Shown: positions 1-10,492 of the stretch, piece by piece
Layout: each line of letters opens with the position of its first letter
How positions within the stretch are numbered: position 1 is the first letter of the stretch
Assembly: GCF_000020685.1 (NCBI RefSeq)
Contig: NC_012526.1
Location: 1,838,001-1,902,000, forward strand
DNA length: 64,000 bases
Direction: 5' to 3'
Source of the DNA: Deinococcus deserti VCD115
Lineage (GTDB): Bacteria; Deinococcota; Deinococci; Deinococcales; Deinococcaceae
Notes under the pieces: generated by a model
Seen by the model: the letters and a program-made list of their open reading frames with translations, nothing else
Told to the model about the DNA's origin: nothing
The model's database searches: none
Translations under genes and position numbers: made by a program

Positions 1-3000
1 GCAGTCCCTGCCCCAGCAGGATCAGACTGTGTGCCAGGTTCTGCATGCGGACGCGCTGGGCCGTTGTGGCGTTGGCCGGAGCCTTGAGCAGTACTGCGTC
101 CCACAGTGTCTGGTTGTCGTGGGCACTGGCGTAGTTGACTGTCTCGCGGGGCGCGGCGGCGTATCCAACCGGGGCGGCGCCGTAAGGCAGGTCCGCGCCC
201 TTCACAGCCTGCCCCGAGGCGCCGGTAAAGCGGTAGTCTCTCAGGTTTCCGGTCAGGCCCACGCGGATATGGTCGGCCAGACGCAGAGCCGCGTCGCGGT
301 TGGTGTTCTGGGGCAGGCCGTTGGGCAGGGTGAACAATCCTGTTGCAAACCCCTGGTCCCGCAGGCCACCGAAGGGATTCCCGCCCCGGATCGCGTCGCG
401 GATGCGGTCGTTGAAGGTTCCGATGCCCTGGCCGAACAGGTTGAGCTGCGTAGCATTGACCCCGCGCCGGTTCTTCTCGACTTCGCCAAAGTCCCAGCCC
501 TCGCCGTACAGGTAGATCTGCCGGCCGTCTACGCCGTCTTTCTGAACCGTCAGTGCGTCCAGTGCCTGCCGGGCGGCCTGCATATCTGCAAGCATGTGGT
601 GTCCCATCAGATCGAAGCGGAAGCCGTCCACCTTGTAGGCGCGGGCCATCAGCACCAGCGTGTCCACCATCAGCTTGCGCATCATGGTGTGTTCAGTCGC
701 CGTGTTGGCGCAGCAGGTAGAAGTCTCTACGGCACCGTCGGCGTTCAATCGGTGGTAGTAGCCCGGCACGATACGGTCGAGCACGCTGCGCTCGGCCTGC
801 CCACTGGCGTTGGTGTGGTTGAATACCACGTCCTGCACCACCCGCAGCCCGGCGTTGTTGAGGGCCATAACCATCTGACGGTATTCCAGCGCCCGCTGGT
901 CCGGACGCACCGCGTAGCTGCCTTCAGGGACCATGAAATGGTAGGGATCGTAGCCCCAGTTATAGGGGTCAGCGTCCTTGATGGCCGTGATAGCTTTCTG
1001 CTGCTCTTCGCTGCCCGGCGCCAGCCGGCTGAGGTCCGGGGTGAACTTCCACTGGCCCTTGTCCTCGTTGATGGTGGCAATGTCGAAGGTTGGCAGCAGA
1101 TGCACGGCCTTGAGGCCCGCGTCGGCCAGGGATTTGAGGTGCTTCATGCCGTGGCTGCCTGCCTGGGTAAACGCCAGGTAGGTACCGCGCTGTGCCGCCG
1201 GCACGCTGGCGTCGGCCGCACTGAAGTCCCGCAGGTGCAGTTCGTAGAAGCTGAGGTCCGACACTGACCTCAGCGCCGGTTTACGCAGGGCTGCCCATCC
1301 GGCCGGCGTGTGCGCCGCGTCACCCAGATCCACGAACAGGCTGCGGGTGCTGTTCAGGCTCAGGCCCACCGAGTAAGGATCGGTCACCAGATTGGTCTCG
1401 ATCTTCCCGGTGCTCGGGGCAAACACCTTGACCTCGAAGCGGTAGCCCATGCCCTTCCAGCTGGCGTCACCGCTGGCAGTCCAGACACCCTGGGCGCTGC
1501 GCGTCATCGGCACGGTGCGCTCACCGGTGCCGTCTGCCTTCGAGATGCGCAGAGCCACGTTCTGAGCGGTCGGAGCCCACAGACGTACTGTGGGAATAGC
1601 GCCCTGCCAAGTCACCCCGAGTGGTCCGCTGTAGGCATAGAGGTCGTCGAGCGCCCGGGCAGTCTGCACGCTGGTGGCGCCAAGCACGGAACCGTCTGGC
1701 ATCACCGAGGACACGGCCAGCTGCCCGCGCAACGCTTCGGGCAATCTGGCCCGGTCCTCTGCGCGCACCTGCAGCAGCTTGTAGTTCGCCAGATGTGGTG
1801 TTCGGGCACGCTGCGCGGCACTGAGGCCCGCCGGGACCTCCTCCAGCGTCAGGGCGTCGCCCCCCTGCACCCCTGCCGGGGTCAGGGTCAGACCGGCCGT
1901 GGACGACGCATGCAGGGTCAGCAGAGCCCCAGGCTGCACCATGTCGGGCTTTACGGCAATCAGGTCACGCGACACCATGATCGCCTGCTGGCGGGTCAGG
2001 TCCCCGACGCGGCGGACGCTGGTGTCCGGACGGGTGGTGTGCAGCGTCGGCTGACCGCTGACGATCCAGGCCTGCTGGCCCTGCTCGCGGTTCAGGAACA
2101 TATCCGGGCCCGGGTCCTTCTCATCGCCCTTGTGAATAATCAGCCCCAGCTTTTTCCAGTCGGTTTTCATCGGTACGTCCCAGTACACCCCAAAGCTGCT
2201 CTGGCCAGTCTGGTTCAGCGGAGCCGTCCAGGTGGTGGGCTGAGCAGCGTCCTCCCAGGTATGAAGGCCCCAGCCCTCGTACTTTCCGTCCGGACGGAAG
2301 TAGTTGATGCGGGTCGCGCCCGCCGGCACAGGCGGGTCGGCACTGACATACGCGAAGTCGGCCTTGCCGCTGGTCACCAGCACCTCCCGGCCCTTGGTCA
2401 GGTCGGCGAACATGTCGGCACCCGGGTCCTTTTCGTCGCCCTTGTGCACGATAAAACCGACCTTGGACGCGCCAGCCTTCAGTGGCAGGTCCCAGTACGC
2501 GCCGCCGGCATCCACGCCGGTCGGCGTGAGCGGCTTGGTCCACTCGACGCTGGCGGTCGTGTCTTCCCAGGCGTGCAGCCCCCAGCCCTCGTATTTTCCG
2601 TCCGGGCGCAGATACCGCACCCGCAGGACGCCCTGTGGTACTCCTTGTGCAGAAGTTGCTGTGGCCGCCTTGGCTGGCGCTGCCTGGACCACCGGCGCCT
2701 TAGCGGCGTCCACATTCAGTGGTGCCCCTTTGGCATATGCCACCAGCGTGCTCCCGGATTTTACGAACAGTTCCCGGCCCCGGGAGAGGTCGAACCAGAG
2801 ATCCACGTTGTGATCCTTCTGGTCTCCTTTGTGAACAATAATGCCGACCTTCTGCGCCCCTGCTTTCAGCGGAATATCGAAGTAAGCGCCCCAGTCGCTG
2901 CGGCCAGCCTGAGCAATGGGTTTGGCCCAGTCCACGCTTACGGCCGTGTCTTCCCAGGCATGCAGTCCCCAGCCGGCGTACGCATGGTCGGCACGCTGGT

Positions 3001-3091
3001 AATGCACCCGGGCCACGTTGGCCGGCAAGGGCGTTTGCGCCGCAGCCGAGGCTGCCAGCGCGACCGTCAGCAGGGTCGCCAGTTTTTTCAT
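1..3091 (-). CDS. pulA: Type I pullulanase, partial (3' end beyond window)
   Basis: Secreted debranching enzyme that cleaves alpha-1,6 links in pullulan and starch. About 1030 codons are visible and the C-terminus lies beyond base 1. The start [19 protein letters not shown] is a clear signal peptide. Three consecutive pullulanase-associated (CBM41-type) repeats follow, within roughly residues 25-360, each with a GWGLHxWED core and an IxHKGDxKD segment. A CBM48/E-set region comes next, then the GH13 barrel. Visible landmarks are YNWGYDP (about residue 710), [18 protein letters not shown] with the nucleophile Asp (about 824), GEGWDFGE with the acid Glu (about 864) and SAHDN (about 990). A TACAAT -10 lies 11 nt before the ATG and there is no Shine-Dalgarno sequence. 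It is divergent from the c-di-AMP receptor-like gene. Family assignment is secure. Three carbohydrate-binding repeats are more than the one or two often seen. Confidence 0.93.
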   Translation of the reverse strand, partial: MKKLATLLTVALAASAAAQTPLPANVARVHYQRADHAYAGWGLHAWEDTAVSVDWAKPIAQAGRSDWGAYFDIPLKAGAQKVGIIVHKGDQKDHNVDLWFDLSRGRELFVKSGSTLVAYAKGAPLNVDAAKAPVVQAAPAKAATATSAQGVPQGVLRVRYLRPDGKYEGWGLHAWEDTTASVEWTKPLTPTGVDAGGAYWDLPLKAGASKVGFIVHKGDEKDPGADMFADLTKGREVLVTSGKADFAYVSADPPVPAGATRINYFRPDGKYEGWGLHTWEDAAQPTTWTAPLNQTGQSSFGVYWDVPMKTDWKKLGLIIHKGDEKDPGPDMFLNREQGQQAWIVSGQPTLHTTRPDTSVRRVGDLTRQQAIMVSRDLIAVKPDMVQPGALLTLHASSTAGLTLTPAGVQGGDALTLEEVPAGLSAAQRARTPHLANYKLLQVRAEDRARLPEALRGQLAVSSVMPDGSVLGATSVQTARALDDLYAYSGPLGVTWQGAIPTVRLWAPTAQNVALRISKADGTGERTVPMTRSAQGVWTASGDASWKGMGYRFEVKVFAPSTGKIETNLVTDPYSVGLSLNSTRSLFVDLGDAAHTPAGWAALRKPALRSVSDLSFYELHLRDFSAADASVPAAQRGTYLAFTQAGSHGMKHLKSLADAGLKAVHLLPTFDIATINEDKGQWKFTPDLSRLAPGSEEQQKAITAIKDADPYNWGYDPYHFMVPEGSYAVRPDQRALEYRQMVMALNNAGLRVVQDVVFNHTNASGQAERSVLDRIVPGYYHRLNADGAVETSTCCANTATEHTMMRKLMVDTLVLMARAYKVDGFRFDLMGHHMLADMQAARQALDALTVQKDGVDGRQIYLYGEGWDFGEVEKNRRGVNATQLNLFGQGIGTFNDRIRDAIRGGNPFGGLRDQGFATGLFTLPNGLPQNTNRDAALRLADHIRVGLTGNLRDYRFTGASGQAVKGADLPYGAAPVGYAAAPRETVNYASAHDNQTLWDAVLLKAPANATTAQRVRMQNLAHSLILLGQGL

Positions 3092-3102
3092 AGATGCCTG
3101 GA

Positions 3103-3108
3103 ATTGTA
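3103..3108 (-). promoter_or_regulatory. pulA -10 element TACAAT
   Basis: TACAAT read on the minus strand, 11 nt before the pulA ATG. This implies a 5' leader of only about 4-5 nt. No convincing -35 was identified. Confidence 0.5.
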
Positions 3109-3199
3109 GGGCTTTCAAAACCTCCTTTGGCTACAGTCTGCCCAAGGGCTCTGCACCGGTTGGGAGGAATGAGTTCTACAGCACTTTCTGGCCCTCTGG

Positions 3200-3205
3200 T
3201 ATGCT
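3200..3205 (+). promoter_or_regulatory. Leaderless -10 element TATGCT for the DUF970 gene
   Basis: TATGCT ends 7 nt before the ATG at 3213 and no Shine-Dalgarno sequence is present, so transcription is expected to begin at or next to the start codon. Confidence 0.6.
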
Positions 3206-3212
3206 CGGACAC

Positions 3213-3542
3213 ATGAAGCTTGTGCTGGCCGTAATTCAAGACGCCGACGCCACCGCTCTGGTGCGTGTTCTGTCCGAAAACGCCTTCGAGGTCACCAAGC
3301 TCGCCAGTACCGGCGGGTTCCTCCGTGAGGGCAACACCACCCTGATGATCGGGGTGACCGATGAACGCCTGGAAGAACTCAAGCGCCGGGTTCAGCAGAC
3401 CTGTCGTGCGCGCACCCGGCTGGTGGCTCCCAGCATGCCGATGGGCGAACAGCATGAAGGGCTGGCCAGTGACCCGGTCGAGGTTCCGGTCGGCGGCGCC
3501 GTGATGTTCGTGATGGAAGTAGCCGAATTTGTAAAGGTGTAA
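3213..3542 (+). CDS. DUF970 / PII-like c-di-AMP receptor family protein
   Basis: A 109-residue protein of the DUF970 (YaaQ/DarA) family. These are PII-like trimeric signal proteins that bind cyclic di-AMP in Firmicutes. The N-terminus [20 protein letters not shown], the [23 protein letters not shown] segment and the C-terminal [16 protein letters not shown] strand match the family closely. Length is normal. An in-frame ATG at 3201 lies inside the -10, so the ATG at 3213 is preferred. Whether this bacterium makes c-di-AMP cannot be told from the window. The gene stands alone, convergent with polA and divergent from pulA, so context adds nothing about its partner. Confidence 0.85.
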   Translation: MKLVLAVIQDADATALVRVLSENAFEVTKLASTGGFLREGNTTLMIGVTDERLEELKRRVQQTCRARTRLVAPSMPMGEQHEGLASDPVEVPVGGAVMFVMEVAEFVKV

Positions 3543-3606
3543 AACGGCGCGGCCGGGCCGCTGACAGCGACCTGGCCACACCAGACAGCAGCCTGTTATT
3601 CAGCTG

Positions 3607-6378
3607 TTATTTCGTGTCGTACCAGTTGGGCCCGGTACCCACCTCTACCGCCAGCGGCACGCTCAGTTTCGCCGCCCCCTCCATCACCTCACGGGTCAGC
3701 CGAGCCACATCCTCGGCGCGGTTTTCCGGAGCCTCGATCAGCAGTTCGTCGTGGACCTGCAGCAGCAGCCGGCCACCCAGCGCTTCAAGCTCGCGGTCCA
3801 GGCGGATCATGGCGTGCTTGATGATGTCGGCAGCCGTGCCCTGGATGGGCATGTTGTAGGCCAGTCGTTCGCCGGCCTCCCGGACATTCCGGTTGGTCGC
3901 GGCCAGCTCCGGAACGTAACGCCTGCGCCCATACATGGTCTCGACGTAGCCCTGAGTACGCCCGAATTCGAGCGTGCGGTCGATATACCCGCGAATGCCA
4001 GGATACGTATTGAAGTAGGTCTCGATAAAGCCAGCGGCTTCAACGTAGGAAATGCCCAGCTCATTGCTGAGGCGGTGGGCACTCATGCCGTAGAGCACCC
4101 CGAAGTTGACGGTTTTAGCGGCGCGCCGTTGAGTGGATGTCACGCTCTGCTCCTCAAGCCCCAGCACCTGCGCGGCCGTGCGGCGGTGAATGTCCGCGCC
4201 CTCGCGGAAGGCCTGCTGCATCAGGGGATCGTCGGCGATGTGCGCCAGCAGCCGGAGTTCAATCTGCGAATAGTCAGCGCTGATCAGACAGTAGCCCTTG
4301 TCGGCGATAAAGCCCTTGCGGATCTCGCGGCCCATCTCGCTGCGAATCGGGATGTTCTGCAGGTTGGGGTTGAGGCTGCTCAGGCGCCCGGTGGCCACCG
4401 CCGTCTGCGCGAAGGTGGTGTGCAGACGCCCGGTGCGCGGATTGACCAGACTGGGGAGCGGGTCGAGGTAGGTGCCCCGCAGCTTGTCGAGTTCGCGGAA
4501 TTCCAGAACCAGAGGAATAACCGGGTGTTCGTCACGCAGGGGTTCCAGAGCGGCCACGGCCGTGGAGCGCTTGCCGGTCAGCTTGGTCTTCCGGCCACTG
4601 GCCAACCCGAGTTCGTCGTACAGCACAGTTTCCAGCTGTGAGGGGCTGCGGACACTGAACTCACGGCCCACGTGCTGGTGGATTTCGGTCTCCAGCGCGG
4701 CGAGGCGGGCGGCTGCAGCGCCGGCCAGCCCACGGATGTACTCGCTGTCCAGCCGCACGCCACGCACTTCCATACGGGTCAGCACTGCCGCGAGCGGCTT
4801 TTCCATACCGGCATAGAGCTTCGTGCGTGCCTCGTCAAGCTGCGGCGGCAGATCCCGGAGGAGCCGCGCCGTGACTGCCGCGCGGCCGGCAGCGTCCGCA
4901 GGCCAGGGCACTCCCAGGTACCGGGGCGTGACGGTGGCCATGGTTGTATTCGAAGGGTCCAGCAGGTAGGCGTGCAGCAGCGGGTCGTCGCCGGGGTCCA
5001 CCACGGTTCCCCGGACGCTCAGGTGCGCTGCCAGTGCCTTGGCCCCGGCCGCTGTAACTGCCCGCTGTCCGATGAACTCAGCCTCGCTGACCGTGTCGGG
5101 ATACCGCGTCGCCAGTTTCGCTGCAGCCTTTTCCGCCTCACGCCGGGCCTTTTCCTGGGCCTTAAGCTGCGCTTTGGTGGGCGGCGCGCTGCCCTGAGGA
5201 TCCAGCATGCCCTCGAACAGGGTCTGCGGCCCCACACCAGTCTCAGCCAGCCGCTGATCGGGCCTGATCAAAGGCGCGACACGCACGACACCGGGCTCTC
5301 CGTCCTCTGAGGCCTCGAATGTCGCCGCAGCGGTCAGTGCAGCTGTGAGGTCATCCTCGCGTGACAGCACATATCCCCAGACCACGTCCTGCCCCGGAGT
5401 GCGCCAGGGCGCTACCGCCGGAGTGTCCAGCGGATCGGCAGGTTCCGGGCGCGTACTGGCCTCCGCGTCATGAATGCTGTCCGGGACGTTCAGCTCTGCT
5501 CCAGAAACTCCGTTGAGTGCCAGCACGTCGCGCCGCACGGAATGCAGTTCGAGTTCCGTCAGCAGTTCGTCGAGCCGGGCAGGGTCTCCAGGAAGCCGGC
5601 CCACCCCGAAGTCCACCTCCAGCGGCAGATCCGTGACCATGCACGACAGTTCGTGGCTGAATTTCACCGCCTCTTCGGAATCCAGCAGTTTCTGCCGGGT
5701 GCCGTCGGGCTTCAGGGTGCCGGCGCGGGCTGCCTCGTAGATGCCCTCGAGCGTGCCGTATTCCTGCAGCAGCTTGGCGGCTGTCTTGGGTCCGATCCCC
5801 TTGGCCCCGGGAATGTTGTCGCTGGCGTCACCAGTCAGAGCGCGGTAGTCCACCCACTGACGCACGGTAACCCCATACTTTTCGAACACCTGATCCGGAC
5901 CGATCAGGGAAAAGTCGTTGGCAATCACCTTGACGTGATCGTCGAGCAATTGATAGGCGTCGCGGTCACTGGTCACGATGCGCACCTGCATGCCGCTGCC
6001 CTCGGCCTTGCGGGTCAGGGAGGCAATCACATCGTCAGCTTCGTACCCCGGTTCTTCCAGGCGGGGAAACCCCAGGGCGTCAACGATGGCCCGGATGCGG
6101 TTGATCTGCGCCGGCAGGTCCGCCGGGGTCTCGGCGCGGCCGGACTTGTACCCGTCGAACTGTTCGTGCCGGAACGTCTTGACCGGCGGATCGAACACCA
6201 CGATCACCTGATTGCTGCGCTGCTTGGCCAGCCGGAGGGTCATCCGCAGAAACCCCAGAATGGCGTTCGTGGCCTCGCCCCGGCTGTTGGTCAGGGGCGG
6301 CAGCGCAAAGTACGAACGGAACGCCAGCGCGTGACCGTCAATCAACACCAGCGTATCGGGGGTGGGGGACGTGGTCAT
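3607..6378 (-). CDS. polA: DNA polymerase I
   Basis: Family A repair polymerase of 923 residues. The N-terminal 5'-3' exonuclease (about residues 1-290) shows LVLIDGHALAFRSYF, EADDVIASL, TSDRDAYQLL and GDASDNIPGAKGIGPKTAA. The middle domain has the 3'-5' exonuclease layout but no DTE-type motif, so proofreading is probably lost, as in Taq polymerase. It also carries a Lys/Glu/Ala-rich insertion (about residues 405-430). Polymerase motifs A (LISADYSQIELRLLAHI), B (RRAAKTVNFGVLYGMS) and C (LLLQVHDELLIEAP) are intact. An earlier in-frame start exists at 6405, but TAGAAT ends 7 nt before the ATG at 6378, which supports leaderless expression from 6378. Known role: base-excision and gap repair. The glmM terminator lies just upstream. 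Confidence 0.97.
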   Translation of the reverse strand: MTTSPTPDTLVLIDGHALAFRSYFALPPLTNSRGEATNAILGFLRMTLRLAKQRSNQVIVVFDPPVKTFRHEQFDGYKSGRAETPADLPAQINRIRAIVDALGFPRLEEPGYEADDVIASLTRKAEGSGMQVRIVTSDRDAYQLLDDHVKVIANDFSLIGPDQVFEKYGVTVRQWVDYRALTGDASDNIPGAKGIGPKTAAKLLQEYGTLEGIYEAARAGTLKPDGTRQKLLDSEEAVKFSHELSCMVTDLPLEVDFGVGRLPGDPARLDELLTELELHSVRRDVLALNGVSGAELNVPDSIHDAEASTRPEPADPLDTPAVAPWRTPGQDVVWGYVLSREDDLTAALTAAATFEASEDGEPGVVRVAPLIRPDQRLAETGVGPQTLFEGMLDPQGSAPPTKAQLKAQEKARREAEKAAAKLATRYPDTVSEAEFIGQRAVTAAGAKALAAHLSVRGTVVDPGDDPLLHAYLLDPSNTTMATVTPRYLGVPWPADAAGRAAVTARLLRDLPPQLDEARTKLYAGMEKPLAAVLTRMEVRGVRLDSEYIRGLAGAAAARLAALETEIHQHVGREFSVRSPSQLETVLYDELGLASGRKTKLTGKRSTAVAALEPLRDEHPVIPLVLEFRELDKLRGTYLDPLPSLVNPRTGRLHTTFAQTAVATGRLSSLNPNLQNIPIRSEMGREIRKGFIADKGYCLISADYSQIELRLLAHIADDPLMQQAFREGADIHRRTAAQVLGLEEQSVTSTQRRAAKTVNFGVLYGMSAHRLSNELGISYVEAAGFIETYFNTYPGIRGYIDRTLEFGRTQGYVETMYGRRRYVPELAATNRNVREAGERLAYNMPIQGTAADIIKHAMIRLDRELEALGGRLLLQVHDELLIEAPENRAEDVARLTREVMEGAAKLSVPLAVEVGTGPNWYDTK

Positions 6379-6385
6379 ACCGGGC

Positions 6386-6391
6386 ATTCTA
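6386..6391 (-). promoter_or_regulatory. Leaderless -10 element TAGAAT for polA
   Basis: TAGAAT on the minus strand ends exactly 7 nt before the polA ATG at 6378. No Shine-Dalgarno sequence fits between, so the transcript should start at the ATG. Confidence 0.65.
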
Positions 6392-6424
6392 CCGGGCCGC
6401 CGCATTCTTCTGAGAACAGAACGA

Positions 6425-6454
6425 AGCCGGAACAGGGAGGATCCTGTTCCGGCT
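6425..6454 (-). terminator. glmM transcription terminator
   Basis: Perfect 12-bp inverted repeat (AGCCGGAACAGG and its complement) around a 6-nt loop, 20 bp past the glmM stop and before polA. The tract after it is only moderately T-rich. Confidence 0.8.
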
Positions 6455-6474
6455 CTACCTGGGGTCTTTCTGGC

Positions 6475-7803
6475 TCAGGCCTGTCCGCGCGCCTCGACTA
6501 CGCCGGCAAGCACCCGCGCGACCTCGTGAATTTCTGCGGCGTCCTGGCCCTCGACCATAACGCGGATCAGGTTCTCCGTACCGCTGGGGCGCAGGTTGAC
6601 CCGTCCACGACCCAGCAGTTGCTCCTCGGCCTGCCGCACTGCCTGCTGCACCTGCTGGTCCACGGCAATGGCCTTCTTGTCCTGCACACGCACATTGACC
6701 AGGGTCTGGGGATACATCACGAGATCATCGTGCAGAGCGTCCAGTGTGGTCCCCAGTTTTTTCATGCTGGCCAGGGTCAGAAGGGCGGTCAGCACCCCGT
6801 CGCCTGTAGGCGAGATGTCCAGGAACAGCACATGGCCGCTCTGTTCGCCACCCAGGCTGAGACCCTTTTCGTGCAGACGCTCGTGCACGTAACGGTCACC
6901 TACGGCGGTACGCTCCAGCGGAATTCCGGCGTCCTGCAGCTTGGCCTCCAGGGCCATGTTGGTCATGATGGTGGCCACCACGGCCTGCTCGCCGCGCGCC
7001 CGGGCGTTCAGCAGCAGCATGTGGTCGCCGTGAACCACCTGACCGCGCGAGTCCACGAACAGTGCCCGGTCGGCGTCGCCGTCAAAGGCGACGCCCAGGT
7101 CATATTCGCCCTCGCGGACGATCTGACGCAGGTGGTCCATATGTGTGCTGCCGCACCCCCGGTTGATGTTGCGCCCGTCCGGGGTGGTATAGATCGCAAA
7201 CACATCCGCTCCTGCCGCCTGAAACACCTTGGGAGCCACCCGGTAGGCCGCGCCGTTGGCGCAGTCCAGCGCAATCTTCAGGCCGCTCAGGTCCGGAGCG
7301 TGGCTTTTCAGGAAGTCGGTATACAGGTGCTCGGCCTCGGTGTAGTTGGTCACGCTGCCCATGGCTGTGCCTGTCAGCGGCGCAAAGCCGGGAACCTCAT
7401 CGATGGCCGCTTCGATCTGAAGTTCGGTAGCGTCACTGAGCTTCTGGCCGTCTGCTCCGAAGAACTTGATGCCGTTGTCCTCGTAGGGGTTATGCGAGGC
7501 GCTGATAACAACCCCGGCGTCGGCCTTCAGGTGCCGGGTCAGGTAACTGACCCCGGGAGTCGGCAGGACGCCGACATGAATCACAGTGACGCCTCTGCTG
7601 GTCAGGCCAGCCGCGAGCGCGGCTTCGAGCATGTCACCGCTCTGGCGGGTGTCTTTACCAATAACCACGCGGGCGTGCGGGTTGACGCGCCGCAGCACCT
7701 CACCCGCAGCTGCCCCCAGGCTCATGACCCAGGCAGATGTCAGGGGAAATTCTCCGGCCACGGCCCGCACTCCATCGGTGCCGAAATACTTGCGTTCGCT
7801 CAT
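6475..7803 (-). CDS. glmM: Phosphoglucosamine mutase
   Basis: Interconverts glucosamine-6-phosphate and glucosamine-1-phosphate for UDP-GlcNAc and peptidoglycan synthesis. The 442 residues match the normal family size. It begins MSERKYFGTDGVRAVAGE. The phosphoserine loop ISASHNPYEDNGIKFFG carries the active Ser at about 103. The metal loop FDGDADRALFVD, the sugar loop GGEQSGHVLF and the phosphate loop RPSGTENLIRVMVEG are all present. A TATGAT -10 lies 9 nt before the ATG, implying a leader of a few nucleotides at most. It is transcribed toward polA but separated from it by a strong terminator, so it is monocistronic. Confidence 0.97.
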   Translation of the reverse strand: MSERKYFGTDGVRAVAGEFPLTSAWVMSLGAAAGEVLRRVNPHARVVIGKDTRQSGDMLEAALAAGLTSRGVTVIHVGVLPTPGVSYLTRHLKADAGVVISASHNPYEDNGIKFFGADGQKLSDATELQIEAAIDEVPGFAPLTGTAMGSVTNYTEAEHLYTDFLKSHAPDLSGLKIALDCANGAAYRVAPKVFQAAGADVFAIYTTPDGRNINRGCGSTHMDHLRQIVREGEYDLGVAFDGDADRALFVDSRGQVVHGDHMLLLNARARGEQAVVATIMTNMALEAKLQDAGIPLERTAVGDRYVHERLHEKGLSLGGEQSGHVLFLDISPTGDGVLTALLTLASMKKLGTTLDALHDDLVMYPQTLVNVRVQDKKAIAVDQQVQQAVRQAEEQLLGRGRVNLRPSGTENLIRVMVEGQDAAEIHEVARVLAGVVEARGQA

Positions 7804-7906
7804 GCTGCGCGCATCATACGCCCATGAGTGACGTGAGTACCTGACACATCCTTCACTGCCTAGGTCTCAAATTTATGGCATCGCAACTTTTTGGGCTTGC
7901 AGGGCG

Positions 7907-7912
7907 TACTCT
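7907..7912 (+). promoter_or_regulatory. -10 element TACTCT of the Gly/Ser/His-rich gene
   Basis: TACTCT ends 5 nt before the ATG at 7918. A TTGGGC hexamer begins about 17 bp upstream and could be the -35. Confidence 0.45.
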
Positions 7913-7917
7913 GGGGC

Positions 7918-8193
7918 ATGAGTGGATTTTCTGGAGGAGGATTCTCGTTTAGCCGCAGCAGTCATGGTCGCGGAGGCTTCTTCGCCCATTCACGCTCCAG
8001 TGGTCACCGCGGCGGAATGGTCGGCGGTTTGTTGGGCCACAGCCACAGCAGCGGGCGGCGTGGACACTATGTCCAGGGTGGCCACTACCGTCAGGCCAAA
8101 CGGCGCCGCTCTGGCGGATGCCTGGGGGCCTTCCTGGTCACGGCTGGGCTGGCAGGAGCCGGGGTCATGGGCCTGGTGTCACTGATCGCTTGA
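7918..8193 (+). CDS. Gly/Ser/His/Arg-rich small protein with C-terminal membrane segment
   Basis: A 91-residue protein that I do not recognise. Residues 1-60 are dominated by Gly, Ser, His and Arg (GGGFSFSRSSHGRGG, LGHSHSSGRRG). A basic patch KRRRSGGC follows. A hydrophobic C-terminus (GAFLVTAGLAGAGVMGLVSLIA) probably crosses the membrane. The ATG at 7918 is preferred over an upstream TTG because of the close -10. The stop overlaps a TTG start of the following phosphotransferase gene, so the two may be translationally coupled. The His-rich head could bind metal or nucleic acid, which is a guess. Not secretory by its N-terminus. Confidence 0.65.
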   Translation: MSGFSGGGFSFSRSSHGRGGFFAHSRSSGHRGGMVGGLLGHSHSSGRRGHYVQGGHYRQAKRRRSGGCLGAFLVTAGLAGAGVMGLVSLIA

Positions 8194-9191
8194 TTCTGGT
8201 TCCACCGCTGGCCGCACTGCACGATGCCTGGGCGGTGATACGCGGCGCAGGCCCGGCTGGCACAGCTCGGGTGTGGCCTGCGGAGTTGCAGGCCGCCTTT
8301 CCTGGCCGGCGACAGCTTCTGGAAGCCTGGACGGGAGAGGGCGCCGCGTTTGTCCGCTACGCTACGACTGAGGGGCCCCTTTTTCTCAAGTATCTTCCGG
8401 CCGGCTGGCGGGACCAGAACGCCTACCGCCGGCTGGAACGTGAAATCAGGTTTCTGCGTGATCTCGCACCAGTGATGCCAGTGGACCACGCGCCTCTGCT
8501 TCATGCCGCCCTGGATCGCACGCGGCTGCGCGCGCACCTGCTGACGCCCGATCTCACAGCCCAGACCACCGGATGGGGAGCGTTGACCACGGATGATCAG
8601 CGAGAAGCCGCTCTTCACGAGATCGTGCGGTTGCTCGCCCGCCTGCATGCCTTCTGGGCTGGTCCAGGTTCTGTGCACCTGACCGGGCGCTGGGCCTGGG
8701 ATCCTCGGGAGGTGCTGACCCAGGCCGAACGCATCGCCGCAGCGGTTCCATCTGGCCATCCAGCATTCTTTGCCGTACAGGCGGCCGCCCAGGCCCTGCC
8801 AGTTCTTTTACAGGATGCGCCTGAAGTCACGCTGGTCCACGGCGACATTCACGCCGGACAGGTGCTGTGGCGCGTGCATGACCGTCAGCCGGTCCTGATT
8901 GATTACGGGCAGGTGCACACCTCGGTGCCCGGTGAAGACCTGGCCCATCTGCTCAGCGTGCGGCTCAGCTCAGCCGAGCGCCTGAGGCTTGGTCCGGCAC
9001 TCAGAGAAACCTACCGTGAGACCCTGGCGGTTCATGGCCTTGGCCTCTCCCCTTCCAGGCTGGCAGCTCAGGAACGGGCGGGGACAGGGCTGAACCTGTT
9101 GTCAACGGCCCGTCAGGCCCGCCAGTCTTCGGGCAGCGGGGTTCAGGAGGCGCTCGGCAATGTGGTTCAGGCCTGGAACGAACTGGGCTGA
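8190..9191 (+). CDS. Aminoglycoside phosphotransferase (APH)-fold kinase
   Basis: Protein of about 333 residues with the APH/choline-kinase fold. The Brenner-type catalytic loop LVHGDIHAGQVL lies near residue 217, followed by the metal-binding strand LIDYGQ. A lid helix, ARLHAFW, is in the N-terminal half. The family phosphorylates small hydroxyl substrates (sugars, choline, aminoglycosides, fructosamines). Nothing here identifies the substrate, and antibiotic resistance should not be assumed. Start choice: a TTG at 8190 overlaps the upstream stop (TTGA) and gives the sensible N-terminus MILVPPLAALHDAW. An ATG at 8118 in the same frame would overlap the previous gene by 76 nt. Confidence 0.8.
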   Translation: MILVPPLAALHDAWAVIRGAGPAGTARVWPAELQAAFPGRRQLLEAWTGEGAAFVRYATTEGPLFLKYLPAGWRDQNAYRRLEREIRFLRDLAPVMPVDHAPLLHAALDRTRLRAHLLTPDLTAQTTGWGALTTDDQREAALHEIVRLLARLHAFWAGPGSVHLTGRWAWDPREVLTQAERIAAAVPSGHPAFFAVQAAAQALPVLLQDAPEVTLVHGDIHAGQVLWRVHDRQPVLIDYGQVHTSVPGEDLAHLLSVRLSSAERLRLGPALRETYRETLAVHGLGLSPSRLAAQERAGTGLNLLSTARQARQSSGSGVQEALGNVVQAWNELG

Positions 9192-9195
9192 GCGC

Positions 9196-10290
<1,095 letters not shown>

Positions 10291-10492
10291 GCTCCTCTGA
10301 GGCTAGCGTGGGCAGAGCAGCAGGATGTTCGACCCCGTCAGGACCTCACACACAAGGACAACGTCCTGTTCACTGCACAGCGGTAGGGCAGGCACAGCCC
10401 CTAGTGGCCGGACCACACCAGGCAGAAACGTCCTGGTACGCTACTCCCCACTTCTCCTTCACAGCGCTCCGGCACATGGAATACTCCATGGC

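Noticed and set aside
29..3109. Two long plus-strand open frames (412 and 599 codons)
   Set aside because: They are antisense to the pullulanase gene, have no family resemblance and arise from high GC at third positions. The minus-strand frame has every GH13 motif.
3548..3561. GC-rich inverted repeat between the DUF970 gene and polA
   Set aside because: The arms GCGGCC/GGCCGC leave a 1-nt loop and no T-run follows, so it is not a credible terminator.
5470..7827. 785-codon plus-strand frame
   Set aside because: It lies opposite polA and glmM, both of which are certain. Its His/Gln/Val-rich translation is typical of antisense shadow frames.
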